Source: Anaerostipes butyraticus (lineage in GTDB: Bacteria > Bacillota > Clostridia > Lachnospirales > Lachnospiraceae). From it: a stretch of DNA of 64,000 nt. Within the stretch, counting starts at the first letter, position 1, and every line of letters starts with the position of its first letter. This document shows positions 54,422 to 62,917 of the stretch, piece after piece. The notes beneath the pieces are model-generated. The model had not been told where the DNA came from. It saw only the letters and a program-made list of their open reading frames with translations, and did not search any database. The position numbers were made by a program, and so were the translations under genes. Where the stretch lies: positions 186,001 to 250,000 of the forward strand of contig NZ_BLYI01000062.1 of NCBI RefSeq assembly GCF_016586355.1. Reading direction: 5' to 3'.

Positions 54422-56341
54422 CTATCTTATCTTCAATAAATCCTGATAATTCTCGGCCTTTTTGAATCTCTCAATATTATCGTCTTTTGTTAAAATCTGA
54501 ATTAGTTCCAACAAGTTTTCATTTTCATCCTTATTGGCAACCACTATAATAATCTTTACGTCTGTTTTTCCCTTTACGCCAAATCGTATTACATTTTTCA
54601 ACTGAAGAAATGCCATGTGATTTTTCTTTACATGCCCCGGCGGAGCATGTACAAAAGCAATCTCCGGGATAAACACCATATAATTTCCTACTGTCTGGAC
54701 CACTCTGATCATATCTTCCACATAAGCTTCCTCAATGAATCCGTCCTCAACAAGAAGATGGGAAGCTATTTTAATAGCTTCCTTCCAGTCATCCGTTTCT
54801 TCTTTAAATCTGCAGTATCTTTCCTGCAACAGTTCCCTTAATCTTCCCTGATTTTCACAACTAATCCTGCGCGCAAGATACTCTGTCTTTTTGTTATAAA
54901 ACATATTGGTTATCTCTTCACGAATTAAATTCAAATCTTCAGCGCTCAACAACGGATTTACCTCCAGGACTTTACATTTTCTCATTTTTAGCGGCACTGT
55001 GCTAATCACAAAATCCGGATTTTCTTTCTCCGCTTCATTTTCAACATCCTTCAGCCTGCAAGTCTCTATTATTTCCAATTCCGGCATCATCATATGGAGT
55101 CTCTGCTTTAACAAAACTGCTGTTGAAATTCCACCATTGCAGGCCAGCATTACTCTAATATTAAACTTCAAATTGTAATTTTCCTGGAATAACGTCTCAA
55201 AATACATCGTTGTATAGGCGATTTCCGATTCTGGAAATTCAACTCCAAAAATATCTTCATACTCCTTCAATATCTTTTTCGTAATATCATACATAAACAA
55301 CGAAGAGTACCGAATATCTTCCTCCAGCGGATTTTCAATCTGAATTTTATTTTTCAGTCGATAGATAGCTACTTTCAAGTGCATCATAATCTGATTACCA
55401 ATATCTTTATTTGCTTCATAATCAATTTGAATTACTTTGCAAAATTCTTTAATTAAGTTCTCTGTAATCATCATAATCTTCTTGTCTTCCAGGTTATCAT
55501 CCAAAAACGTACCATAAAATTTTTTTGAAGCATGAAATAGCATAATGAGATAAAAAATATCTCCTTCATTCAAATATATCGTATGATGTTTTTCCATAAC
55601 CTTTTTAATGATTCTATACTCGCTGCTTTCCTTCCAATCCGGTATTTTTTTATAAATAATATGAAAACCATAAAAACTCCTGCACAATGATATCAAAATC
55701 ATATTTTCTAATTCCTGGATCGCATTATCGGAGTATTTTATTTCCTGTTCTTCTTCTATCGCCCGTATCATTTCTTTGGCAATCTTTGTTTCGATCACTG
55801 CATGCTTTTTTATAATCCCATCAAGATTAATCATCTTTTCATTCATGACTTTTACATATCGATTAAAGATCATATTCCTTATCTCAGCTTCATTCCCTGT
55901 GATTGTTAAACCATAATAGGACTTTCTTACCAACTGTATTCCGCATCGTTTCAGCTCTTTTTCTACTGTCTTCAGATCTTCTACCAATGTGTTCTTGCTG
56001 ACTTCCAGTTCTCGTGCCAATTGTTCTATCGTTGTTTTATCTGTCATAATCAGCAGTACAATGATCACAGTGACTCGATCATCTTTTGAATACATTTTCA
56101 TATCATTGTCATATAATATTTCATTTAAATTAAGTTCTTCCTGCATGGTCAATCGAATTCCTAAACGAGGCATCCTTTCCAGTTCAACAGGGTATCCCTT
56201 TAAGGAATATTCAATCATATCCAGATCATTCCGAACTGTCCTCGAACTGACATCAAATTCATCTGCCAGTTCCTTTGTTGTCATATAGCCATTTCTTTTT
56301 TCAAGACATCTCAAAATCTCTATCTGTCTTGTTGTCAGCAC
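54422..56341 (-). CDS. PRD-containing transcriptional regulator of the dual-PTS cluster
   Basis: A 639-residue BglG/MtlR-type regulator starting with GTG after GAGGTGA. In order: an HTH (MTTKELADEFDVSSRTVRND), a second HTH (TIEQLARELEVSKNTLVEDL), two PRDs, an EIIB-like domain with Cys (LACNGGISTAVLL) and an EIIA-like domain with His (FVHAPPGHVKKNH). It is the first gene of the cluster and probably activates it when its PTS is transporting. Confidence 0.9.
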   Translation of the reverse strand: MLTTRQIEILRCLEKRNGYMTTKELADEFDVSSRTVRNDLDMIEYSLKGYPVELERMPRLGIRLTMQEELNLNEILYDNDMKMYSKDDRVTVIIVLLIMTDKTTIEQLARELEVSKNTLVEDLKTVEKELKRCGIQLVRKSYYGLTITGNEAEIRNMIFNRYVKVMNEKMINLDGIIKKHAVIETKIAKEMIRAIEEEQEIKYSDNAIQELENMILISLCRSFYGFHIIYKKIPDWKESSEYRIIKKVMEKHHTIYLNEGDIFYLIMLFHASKKFYGTFLDDNLEDKKIMMITENLIKEFCKVIQIDYEANKDIGNQIMMHLKVAIYRLKNKIQIENPLEEDIRYSSLFMYDITKKILKEYEDIFGVEFPESEIAYTTMYFETLFQENYNLKFNIRVMLACNGGISTAVLLKQRLHMMMPELEIIETCRLKDVENEAEKENPDFVISTVPLKMRKCKVLEVNPLLSAEDLNLIREEITNMFYNKKTEYLARRISCENQGRLRELLQERYCRFKEETDDWKEAIKIASHLLVEDGFIEEAYVEDMIRVVQTVGNYMVFIPEIAFVHAPPGHVKKNHMAFLQLKNVIRFGVKGKTDVKIIIVVANKDENENLLELIQILTKDDNIERFKKAENYQDLLKIR

Positions 56342-56469
56342 AAATTCTCACCTCATTTCTATGTGCCCGGCTTCCGCCGCCATATAAAATTTATCGGCTA
56401 GACGGACATCATTTCTGATATATCCGCCTACCCGATAAAATACCCATAACACATTCTATTTACCATAAT

Positions 56470-56560
56470 CTATACCAATTTGTTTCCACATACTTTCTCT
56501 ACTTCTATTCTACTTTAGATAAGAACTGTAACTCTATACCAAATCCTTTCCCTATATGTG
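56470..56560. promoter_or_regulatory. repeat-bearing upstream region of the dual-PTS cluster
   Basis: CTATACCAATT (56470-56480) and CTATACCAAAT (56534-56544) are direct repeats 64 bp apart. TTTCCACATA (about 56483-56492) and TATGTGGAAA (about 56555-56564) are inverted partners. They lie 130-220 nt upstream of the regulator gene and may bind it. No strong sigma-A promoter is obvious. Confidence 0.35.
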
Positions 56561-56570
56561 GAAAAAGCAA

Positions 56571-56604
56571 AAAAAATAGGACTTCAAATGAAGTCCTATT
56601 TTTT
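56571..56604. terminator. terminator of the cytidylate-kinase-like gene
   Basis: AATAGGACTTC (56575-56585) pairs with 56590-56600, with A6 before and T6 after, so it works in both directions. It lies just downstream of the kinase-like gene. Confidence 0.88.
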
Positions 56605-56614
56605 CTTATCCTGT

Positions 56615-57226
56615 TTACTTTATATATTCTATAATAGCTCCAGCTGCCCGGTCGATTCCACTCTTTGCCGTATTAATCACCAGATCATAGTTGCTTGGAT
56701 GTCCCCATTTGATCCCGGTATAATAGTCATGATAAGAAGACCGTTCCCAGTCAATCTGTTTTACCTTTTTCTTTGCCTCTCTCCTGGAAAGGTTTTCTGT
56801 CTCCATGATTCTTTCAATCCTGTATTCCCGCGGGGCATGCACAAAAAAGGAATACAGATTCTCCCGGCCCTGCAGGATGATATCCGCACATCGTCCAACA
56901 AAGACACATGATTTTTCCTCTCTGGCAATCTCTTTGATCACTTCTGTCTGCACAAGAAACAGTTTTTCCGGCGTCATAATCCCATCATACTGTACCCCCA
57001 GCGCCGGATGGCCGATTGGCACTCCGAGAATATGACTATAAGATGGATTCTCTTCGTGGTTCTTTACGTACTCTTCTGACATGTCACTTTTCTTCGCGAC
57101 TTTCGAAATCAGCTCTTTTCCGTAAACCGGGATGCCAAGCATCTCACCGATCCGGTCTCCCAGATCTCTTCCTCCGCTCCCACATTCTCTTGAAATACAT
57201 ATGATAGCGTTCTCTGTCATAAGCAC
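56615..57226 (-). CDS. cytidylate kinase-like family protein
   Basis: A 203-residue P-loop protein of the cytidylate-kinase-like (AAA_26) group common in Firmicutes. The N-terminal ISRECGSGGRDLG loop takes the Walker A position; CVFVGRCADIIL and FVHAPREYRIERIM follow. It is not the canonical Cmk, and its substrate is unknown. It has its own terminator. Confidence 0.8.
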   Translation of the reverse strand: MLMTENAIICISRECGSGGRDLGDRIGEMLGIPVYGKELISKVAKKSDMSEEYVKNHEENPSYSHILGVPIGHPALGVQYDGIMTPEKLFLVQTEVIKEIAREEKSCVFVGRCADIILQGRENLYSFFVHAPREYRIERIMETENLSRREAKKKVKQIDWERSSYHDYYTGIKWGHPSNYDLVINTAKSGIDRAAGAIIEYIK

Positions 57227-57302
57227 ACCTCATTTCCGCCAATCACCATGGCAAACTGACTCTTTAGATCTTTTTTCTATTATACCATAAACAGGTTCTG
57301 TG

Positions 57303-58520
57303 TTACACCTGATGATAACCTTCCAGAAATTCTCTTAATCCCCTGCAGGCCCGCTTCAGCTGGTCAATATCAGGAAGATATACAATCCGGAAATGATCCG
57401 GCTGCTCCCAGTGAAAACCTCCTCCATGAGTTACGAGAATATGTTTTTCCTTCAGGAAATCCAGAGCAAACTGCTCATCATCTTTGATATGGAATTTCTT
57501 TATATCCAGTTTTGGGAATATGTAAAATGCTGCCTGAGGTTTCACGGCAGACACACCTGGAATGTCATTGAGCGCTTCATAAATATAATTGCGCTGTTCA
57601 TACACTCTTCCTCCCGGAAGCAGAGATTCATCTGTTGTATGCGGACCGCCCAGTGCCGTCTGAATCACAGACTGTGCCGGCACATTAGAACAAAGTCTCA
57701 TGGAAGACAGCAGATTCAATCCTTCAATATATCCTTTTGCCTTTGACTTATCACCGCTTAAACTCATCCATCCGCTTCGATATCCTGCAATCCGGTGAGA
57801 CTTGGACAATCCATTAAATGTAATCACCATAAGATCCGGTGCCAGAGACGCAATAGACGTATGCTCCAGTCCGTCCAGCACCAGACGGTCATAAATCTCA
57901 TCCGCAAAAATCAGAAGACCGTTCTGCCGGGCAATCTCCGCAATATCTTCCAAAACTTCTTTTGGATACAGTGCTCCTGTTGGATTATTCGGATTAATAA
58001 TGACAATTCCTTTGGTTTTTGACGTTACCTTCTTGCGAATATCTTCGATATCCGGATACCATCCTGCCTGTTCATCACAAATATAATGAACCGCCGTTCC
58101 TCCTGCCAGAGTAACCGATGCCGTCCATAGCGGATAATCCGGCGCAGGCACCAGGATCTCATCTCCCGGATTTAATAATCCCTGCATTGACATAGTGATC
58201 AGCTCACTGACCCCGTTTCCGGTATAAATATCGTCAATTCCTACATTTGGGATTTTTTTGTACTGACAGTACTGCATGATCGCTTTTCTGGCAGAAAACA
58301 ACCCTTTGGAATCGGAATATCCTTCCGTATCCCTTAAATTCATCATCATATCTTTTACAATTTCATCCGGAGCCATAAACTGAAACGGAGCCGGATTTCC
58401 TATATTTAATTTCAAAATATCCATTCCCTGACGGTTCATGCGGTCTGCTTCATCTAAAACCGGTCCGCGGATATCATAACATACGTGGTCTAATTTTGAT
58501 GATTTTTCAAATTTATCCAT
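57303..58520 (-). CDS. PLP-dependent aminotransferase (alanine/aspartate type)
   Basis: A 405-residue fold-type I aminotransferase resembling the AlaA branch. IINPNNPTGALYPKE, FADEIYDRLVLDG and TFNGLSKSHRIAGYRSGWM (with the PLP-binding Lys) are visible. It probably transfers amino groups between alanine or glutamate and keto acids. It begins about 8 nt after the small cysteine-rich gene, in the same operon. Confidence 0.9.
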   Translation of the reverse strand: MDKFEKSSKLDHVCYDIRGPVLDEADRMNRQGMDILKLNIGNPAPFQFMAPDEIVKDMMMNLRDTEGYSDSKGLFSARKAIMQYCQYKKIPNVGIDDIYTGNGVSELITMSMQGLLNPGDEILVPAPDYPLWTASVTLAGGTAVHYICDEQAGWYPDIEDIRKKVTSKTKGIVIINPNNPTGALYPKEVLEDIAEIARQNGLLIFADEIYDRLVLDGLEHTSIASLAPDLMVITFNGLSKSHRIAGYRSGWMSLSGDKSKAKGYIEGLNLLSSMRLCSNVPAQSVIQTALGGPHTTDESLLPGGRVYEQRNYIYEALNDIPGVSAVKPQAAFYIFPKLDIKKFHIKDDEQFALDFLKEKHILVTHGGGFHWEQPDHFRIVYLPDIDQLKRACRGLREFLEGYHQV

Positions 58521-58528
58521 ATATCCTC

Positions 58529-58720
58529 CTACATCTGTTTTTTCACAATCTCATATTCGTTGTCCATCTGGAAATAAGGACAGTCCCAGTCACTGCTGCT
58601 CATAAACCTGGCCATCTCATCCTCATCCAGATTTACTTCACAAACATAATATTCATAGTCCTCATCATATACATAATTGCTGCAGTACTCGCACCCTGCG
58701 CTTCTGCGTTTTTTCCTCAA
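58529..58720 (-). CDS. small cysteine-rich protein (DUF6472-like)
   Basis: A 63-residue acidic protein (MRKKRRSAGCEYCSNYVYDED...) with CxxC near the N-terminus and later Cys residues, suggesting a metal site. It resembles the DUF6472 proteins of Lachnospiraceae; function unknown. It overlaps the HAD gene's end by 4 nt, indicating coupling. Confidence 0.65.
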   Translation of the reverse strand: MRKKRRSAGCEYCSNYVYDEDYEYYVCEVNLDEDEMARFMSSSDWDCPYFQMDNEYEIVKKQM

Positions 58721-59424
58721 TCTTCTTCTCCTTCTTTTCCTTCCGGATGTCCCAGACTGTTTCTGATCTCTTTTGCAAATTCTGATAACGATCTGTATTT
58801 GCCAAACAGCAGGTCATCCACTTGTGTTGTATCTTTGATTAAATCTGGTATCATTACGGGCATCATGCCCGCTCGCGCGGCCGCCTTAATCCCATTGACA
58901 GCATCTTCCAAGGCAATGGCGTACCGGGGTTCTGCCTTCAGCTGCCGGCAGGCTTCCAGATAAATATCCGGCTCCGGTTTTCCATGGCGGATCATATCAC
59001 CGGTAATCACCGTTTCAAAATAATCGGTAATCTTCTCCCGTTCCAGGTTTTTCAACGTATTTTCCCGGCTGGAAGAAGTCGCAACCCCCATTGGAATTCC
59101 AAGTTCTTTTAATATTTCCAGAGTTTCATGCAGTCCTTCTTTTGCCGGTATTCCTTCTTTCCTCACCCTGTCAAAATACAGGCTGCGGTAAAGTTCCAGA
59201 AATTCGTCATATGGGAAGTCCTGACCGCATAGATCCAGGAAAAATTCTCTTCGTTTTGTTCCATTAAATCCCAGGGTCTTCTCAATATGATCCCCCAGTG
59301 TTCCGTATCCGAGAATCGTACCCGCCTGATTCCAGGCTGTCTGTATATATCGTTCACTGTCAAACATCAGACCGTCCATATCAAAAACGACAGCCTGAAG
59401 CGATTGTAATCTTAATTGTTCCAT
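58717..59424 (-). CDS. HAD-family phosphatase (beta-phosphoglucomutase-like)
   Basis: A 235-residue HAD subfamily IA phosphatase or phosphomutase. Motif I is VVFDMDGLMFDSE, motif II is GVATSSSREN, and motifs III/IV are GKPEPDIYLEA and ALEDAVNGIKAA. It may act on sugar phosphates or other small phosphoesters. It leads a three-gene run with the small protein and the aminotransferase. Confidence 0.87.
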   Translation of the reverse strand: MEQLRLQSLQAVVFDMDGLMFDSERYIQTAWNQAGTILGYGTLGDHIEKTLGFNGTKRREFFLDLCGQDFPYDEFLELYRSLYFDRVRKEGIPAKEGLHETLEILKELGIPMGVATSSSRENTLKNLEREKITDYFETVITGDMIRHGKPEPDIYLEACRQLKAEPRYAIALEDAVNGIKAAARAGMMPVMIPDLIKDTTQVDDLLFGKYRSLSEFAKEIRNSLGHPEGKEGEED

Positions 59425-59481
59425 GATCTTTTCCTTTCATTGAGTTCATTATAATCAAAAACTTACAAAAGCACAATTGCA

Positions 59482-59513
59482 GAAAAAAAGAAAAGGACTC
59501 CTGTGAATCCTTT
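59482..59513 (-). terminator. terminator of the L,D-transpeptidase-like gene
   Basis: AAAGGA...TCCTTT stem (59492-59497 with 59508-59513, extended by weaker pairs) is followed on the minus strand by TCTTTTTTTCT. It lies just 3' of the gene at 59516. Confidence 0.6.
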
Positions 59514-59515
59514 CC

Positions 59516-60091
59516 TTATGTCTCTTCAATACAGATTTTCGTATTTTTTTCAATTTTCTTTATGATTTCTTTCATGAGACTTCTTGGCACTGCAATGCAG
59601 CCGGCCGTATAATTCTTCTCCCCCAGGCAGTGCATAAAAATCGCCGATCCCCGTCCCAGTTCGCACTCCCGGTTATAATCCAGAAACAAACCATAATCAT
59701 AAAGACCTTGATAGTCAATTAGATGTTCTCCCCGGCACTGATGGGGACACTGGTTAATATCAATCAGCTGGTTATAATATTCGGCATCACTGCACCAGTA
59801 ATGATCTTCGCTAACCTGAAGATATGAAATTTTCGCGCCCGGATCCGGACAGATTCCAAATGCCTGGAGCACCGTATAAATACCGGATGGAGTTTTCCCA
59901 TCTCCCTCTTTCTGCTTCCCAATTCCATTCTTTCCAACACAGCCCTTACCGGATAATATCGGCTTCCAGCAACCTCCTTCTTTTTCATACAAGATAACGT
60001 TTGCAGCTGAACCGCCTTTGTACTTCACAAGTATAAGACTGCTCACCCGGTCATCTCCTGCGTACCGCTCCATACACATCTTCCAAGTCAT
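59516..60091 (-). CDS. L,D-transpeptidase-family (YkuD-like) protein
   Basis: A 191-residue protein with the L,D-transpeptidase catalytic region: SAIFMHC ... AGCIAVP, with His and Cys as in the HXX(14-17)[S/T]HGChN-type motif (here AGC rather than SHGC). DGKTPSGIYTV near residue 65 is a typical substrate-side segment. No signal peptide is visible, unusual for a cell-wall enzyme. It might act inside the cell or use an unusual export route. Confidence 0.75.
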   Translation of the reverse strand: MTWKMCMERYAGDDRVSSLILVKYKGGSAANVILYEKEGGCWKPILSGKGCVGKNGIGKQKEGDGKTPSGIYTVLQAFGICPDPGAKISYLQVSEDHYWCSDAEYYNQLIDINQCPHQCRGEHLIDYQGLYDYGLFLDYNRECELGRGSAIFMHCLGEKNYTAGCIAVPRSLMKEIIKKIEKNTKICIEET

Positions 60092-60257
60092 ACTTTCTTC
60101 CTTTCTTCTGTCATATTTTATGTGATTCCAGCCGGAAATTTTCTGCTTCTTCTTAGAGCCATTTATGACCGGATGCAGTCATTTTTTAACCTCTTGCCTT
60201 TCTTTTATTTACAAATTTTTTCTGCCCTGTTACAGTTAGCCCATAGGAGAAACACAT

Positions 60258-60734
60258 ATGAAAATACAAATTAAAACAGACCCCGCACTGGGAAAAGATG
60301 AAGTCGTTGTTCTGTGTCATCCGGATAACACAGAAATCCATCATCTGAAAAATCTGATGGAAGAGATGAACGGCAGACAGGCGTCCCTGGTTGTCTATAA
60401 AAATAAACAGGAAGTCTATCTCCCTGTTTCTGACATTTTGTTTTTTGAGACATCCGGCACTGCCATTTATGCACACACTGCAAAAGAAATGTATGAAACC
60501 AATTATAAGCTGTATGAATTGGAGGAAATCCTTCCGGGATATTTTCTGAGAATTTCAAAGTCATCCATTGCCAACATTCATCAGATTGTATCCATCAGCC
60601 GAAACCTGACAGCCTCCAGCACCATTGCTTTTAACAGCAGCCACAAACAGGCTTACGTTTCAAGACATTATTTTCGAACTTTAAAACTGAGATTAGAAGA
60701 AAAGAGGAATTTTTATGAAAAGAAAAAATCATAA
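60258..60734 (+). CDS. LytTR-family DNA-binding regulator
   Basis: A 158-residue protein. The C-terminal LytTR domain (about residues 48-150) has DILFFETSGTAIYAHT, LPGYFLRISKSSIANI and the final RTLKLRLEE. There is no receiver domain, so it is not a classical response regulator. It overlaps the start of the LiaF-like gene by 20 nt, a typical pairing in Firmicutes where the membrane protein may control the regulator. Confidence 0.87.
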   Translation: MKIQIKTDPALGKDEVVVLCHPDNTEIHHLKNLMEEMNGRQASLVVYKNKQEVYLPVSDILFFETSGTAIYAHTAKEMYETNYKLYELEEILPGYFLRISKSSIANIHQIVSISRNLTASSTIAFNSSHKQAYVSRHYFRTLKLRLEEKRNFYEKKKS

Positions 60735-61446
60735 TTTATTTTGGGGCTTTGCCCTGATCATTTTTGCGGTAATCCTGATCCTGTCGCAGATGGGATTTCT
60801 GGGCAGCTTTAAAATCGGCGTATGGACTTTGCTTGCCACAGTCTTTTTACTGGCTGTTCTTCTGAAAAGTCTGTTCTGTCTGAATTTTTCCGGCATTTTG
60901 TTTCCAATCGCCTTCCTGTGCATTCTGTACGATGAACCTCTGGGAATCACTGCCATCACGCCATGGACCGTGCTGATCGCAGCCCTGCTTGGAAGCATCG
61001 GACTTTCTTTGATTTTCAGGCCAAAGAAAAGACACCGCGCCTCCTCCCATACATCGTTTTCCTATCGGTCTGTATCCGGAGAATCCGACCGCATCATTGA
61101 TGATGCTGACGGCGACTCCTTTATCTGCAAGTGCCACTTTGGTTCCTGCATCAAATATGTGAATTCTTCCTCCTTCACAGACGGCGTCATTGACTGCAGT
61201 TTCGGCGGCATTAAGCTGTATTTTGACAGCACAGTCATTGCCGGAGAATATGCGGAACTTGATATCGACTGCAGTTTCGGCGGCATTGAATTATATGTTC
61301 CGAAAGAATGGACCGTTACCGACCAAATGCATGTTTTTCTTGGCGGCATCGAGGAGAAGAACCCTCAGACCCACTGCGGCGGCGGCAAAGGTGTGATCCT
61401 GAAAGGAAATCTGAAATTCAGCGGCATTAACATCACTTATATTTAG
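60715..61446 (+). CDS. LiaF-like membrane protein
   Basis: A 243-residue protein with about four N-terminal membrane segments (residues 8-100), a basic linker, and a C-terminal beta-rich domain with repeated DCSFGGI motifs (at about 162 and 185) and FLGGIE. This matches LiaF-type (DUF2154) cell-envelope stress proteins. It is translated from within the LytTR gene's end after GAGGAA and probably inhibits or tunes the LytTR regulator. Confidence 0.82.
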   Translation: MKRKNHNLFWGFALIIFAVILILSQMGFLGSFKIGVWTLLATVFLLAVLLKSLFCLNFSGILFPIAFLCILYDEPLGITAITPWTVLIAALLGSIGLSLIFRPKKRHRASSHTSFSYRSVSGESDRIIDDADGDSFICKCHFGSCIKYVNSSSFTDGVIDCSFGGIKLYFDSTVIAGEYAELDIDCSFGGIELYVPKEWTVTDQMHVFLGGIEEKNPQTHCGGGKGVILKGNLKFSGINITYI

Positions 61447-61449
61447 CAC

Positions 61450-62019
61450 TTATATAATATCCCTCAGCAGTTCATGGAGACATCCGCTTACAATATCGTA
61501 GGCTGCATCTGTCAGATGGATGCCGTCTACTGTATATTGAAGGGGCAGTTCTCCATCTTCTCCAGCCAGCCTGGAATACATATCCACATATTCAATCCGG
61601 CGTTCTTTACACTGACGCCGAATTTCTTCGTTGATCCGGCGGATCTCTTCGTTGCTCTTTTCTTTTGCCCAGGAAGGCATATTTCCAAGCCGTTTTGTAT
61701 AAGCCGGATATAAAGACTCTATATATATTTTTACTTCCGGAAGTTCCCTGCGGATCCGTTCTCCCAGATCCGCCAGCTGTCCGGCGACGACCTTGCTTCC
61801 CCGATACAGAGACATTTGGAAATCATTGGCTCCGCCCTGCATAATCACAATATCCGGTCGGAAACTGAGAACGTCATACCGGACTCTCGCTTTCATTTCA
61901 GGCACCGTGTTGCCGGCCACTCCGCTGTTGATAAATTCCGCGTCAATATCTGACAGCTTTTCCATGGGGAAGTAATCCGTCAGGGAATCTCCAAACATTA
62001 CTATTTTTTTCTTTTTCAT
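61450..62019 (-). CDS. SGNH/GDSL-family hydrolase
   Basis: A 189-residue esterase-fold protein. Block I is MFGDSLTDYFP (Ser nucleophile), block III GGAND and block V DGIHLTDAAYD. The frame opens at 62040, but AAAGGG before the ATG at 62019 gives MKKKKIVMFG as the start. Small SGNH enzymes deacylate lipids or carbohydrate esters; the substrate is not known. It follows the phosphatase gene in one transcript. Confidence 0.85.
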   Translation of the reverse strand: MKKKKIVMFGDSLTDYFPMEKLSDIDAEFINSGVAGNTVPEMKARVRYDVLSFRPDIVIMQGGANDFQMSLYRGSKVVAGQLADLGERIRRELPEVKIYIESLYPAYTKRLGNMPSWAKEKSNEEIRRINEEIRRQCKERRIEYVDMYSRLAGEDGELPLQYTVDGIHLTDAAYDIVSGCLHELLRDII

Positions 62020-62041
62020 CTGCTGTTCCCTTTCCTTCATT

Positions 62042-62812
62042 TTATCTTAAAACTTTTTCCCGGAAACTCTCTTTCTCATCATCTGAAATTTCCAGGGCAT
62101 CTCTTAAAAACAAGTCGATGGACCCATATGTTTTCCTGACTGAGTCAAGAGCTGCCTCTATGTATTCTTCTTTCGCCATAAATAATCCCAGCATACCTTC
62201 CGCTCTTCCTTTTGAAATCCCCAGACTTCTCCACTTCTGATACATCTTATCAATTCGTTTTGCCGCAAAAGTATTGGTTTTCAGATAATCTTCGATTACA
62301 TCCTCCTCTGGTACGCCAAGAAGAAACAATGTCATGGCAGACAATAATCCGCACCTGTCCTTTCCTTCTGTACAATGCCATAAGACTGCGCCGTCTTTCG
62401 TTGTCATAATCTGGCGAAGCGCTTTTTCCATCTGTTTCTGACAAAATGGATTTTCCACGATCATCACATACAGATCTTCCATCTTTGGAATGTCTTCCAA
62501 ATGGCCCATCTTATGACGGTTTCCTTTCTCATGGCTGATTCCTACCATGGATTCAACAAAAAACGGAATGTTCAGATAAACTGCTCCTGTAATTTTTTTA
62601 TCTTCCTCCTGCTCTACTTCCATCGGTGTCCTCAGATCAATGATCTTGTGCAGGTGGTACTGATCCTTGAGAATCTGGATATCTTTTTTTGTAATTCTGG
62701 AAAGCCGGTTGCTCCGGATCAGATACCCCTTTCGGATGACTGCGCCGTCTGCAGTCCTTATGCCTCCCAGATCTCTGGCATTGTCTGCTCCTGTTAACTG
62801 GATTTTTCCCAT
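62042..62812 (-). CDS. tyrosine/dual-specificity phosphatase-family protein
   Basis: A 256-residue protein phosphatase with the PTP loop HCTEGKDRCG (Cys-x5-Arg) near residue 150 and the N-terminal segment NARDLGGIRTADG typical of the Y_phosphatase3 group. The frame opens at 62854, but AGGAG before the ATG at 62812 supports MGKIQLTGADN. It probably acts on phosphotyrosine, phosphoinositide-like or other phosphoesters. Confidence 0.85.
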   Translation of the reverse strand: MGKIQLTGADNARDLGGIRTADGAVIRKGYLIRSNRLSRITKKDIQILKDQYHLHKIIDLRTPMEVEQEEDKKITGAVYLNIPFFVESMVGISHEKGNRHKMGHLEDIPKMEDLYVMIVENPFCQKQMEKALRQIMTTKDGAVLWHCTEGKDRCGLLSAMTLFLLGVPEEDVIEDYLKTNTFAAKRIDKMYQKWRSLGISKGRAEGMLGLFMAKEEYIEAALDSVRKTYGSIDLFLRDALEISDDEKESFREKVLR

Positions 62813-62852
62813 AAAATCATCTCCTGTTGCTGGATCTTTTCTTTTATACTGC

Positions 62853-62883
62853 AAAGGCCCGGAAAACAGATTCCCAGGCCTTT
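62853..62883. terminator. hairpin between the ABC-transporter and phosphatase genes
   Basis: AAAGGCC (62853-62859) pairs with GGCCTTT (62877-62883), with further CC/GG pairs inside. The U tract is poor on the minus strand, so its efficiency as a terminator of the ABC transporter genes is uncertain. Confidence 0.45.
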
Positions 62884-62917
62884 TTATTATATCATATATT
62901 TTCTTCTTCTCATCTTT

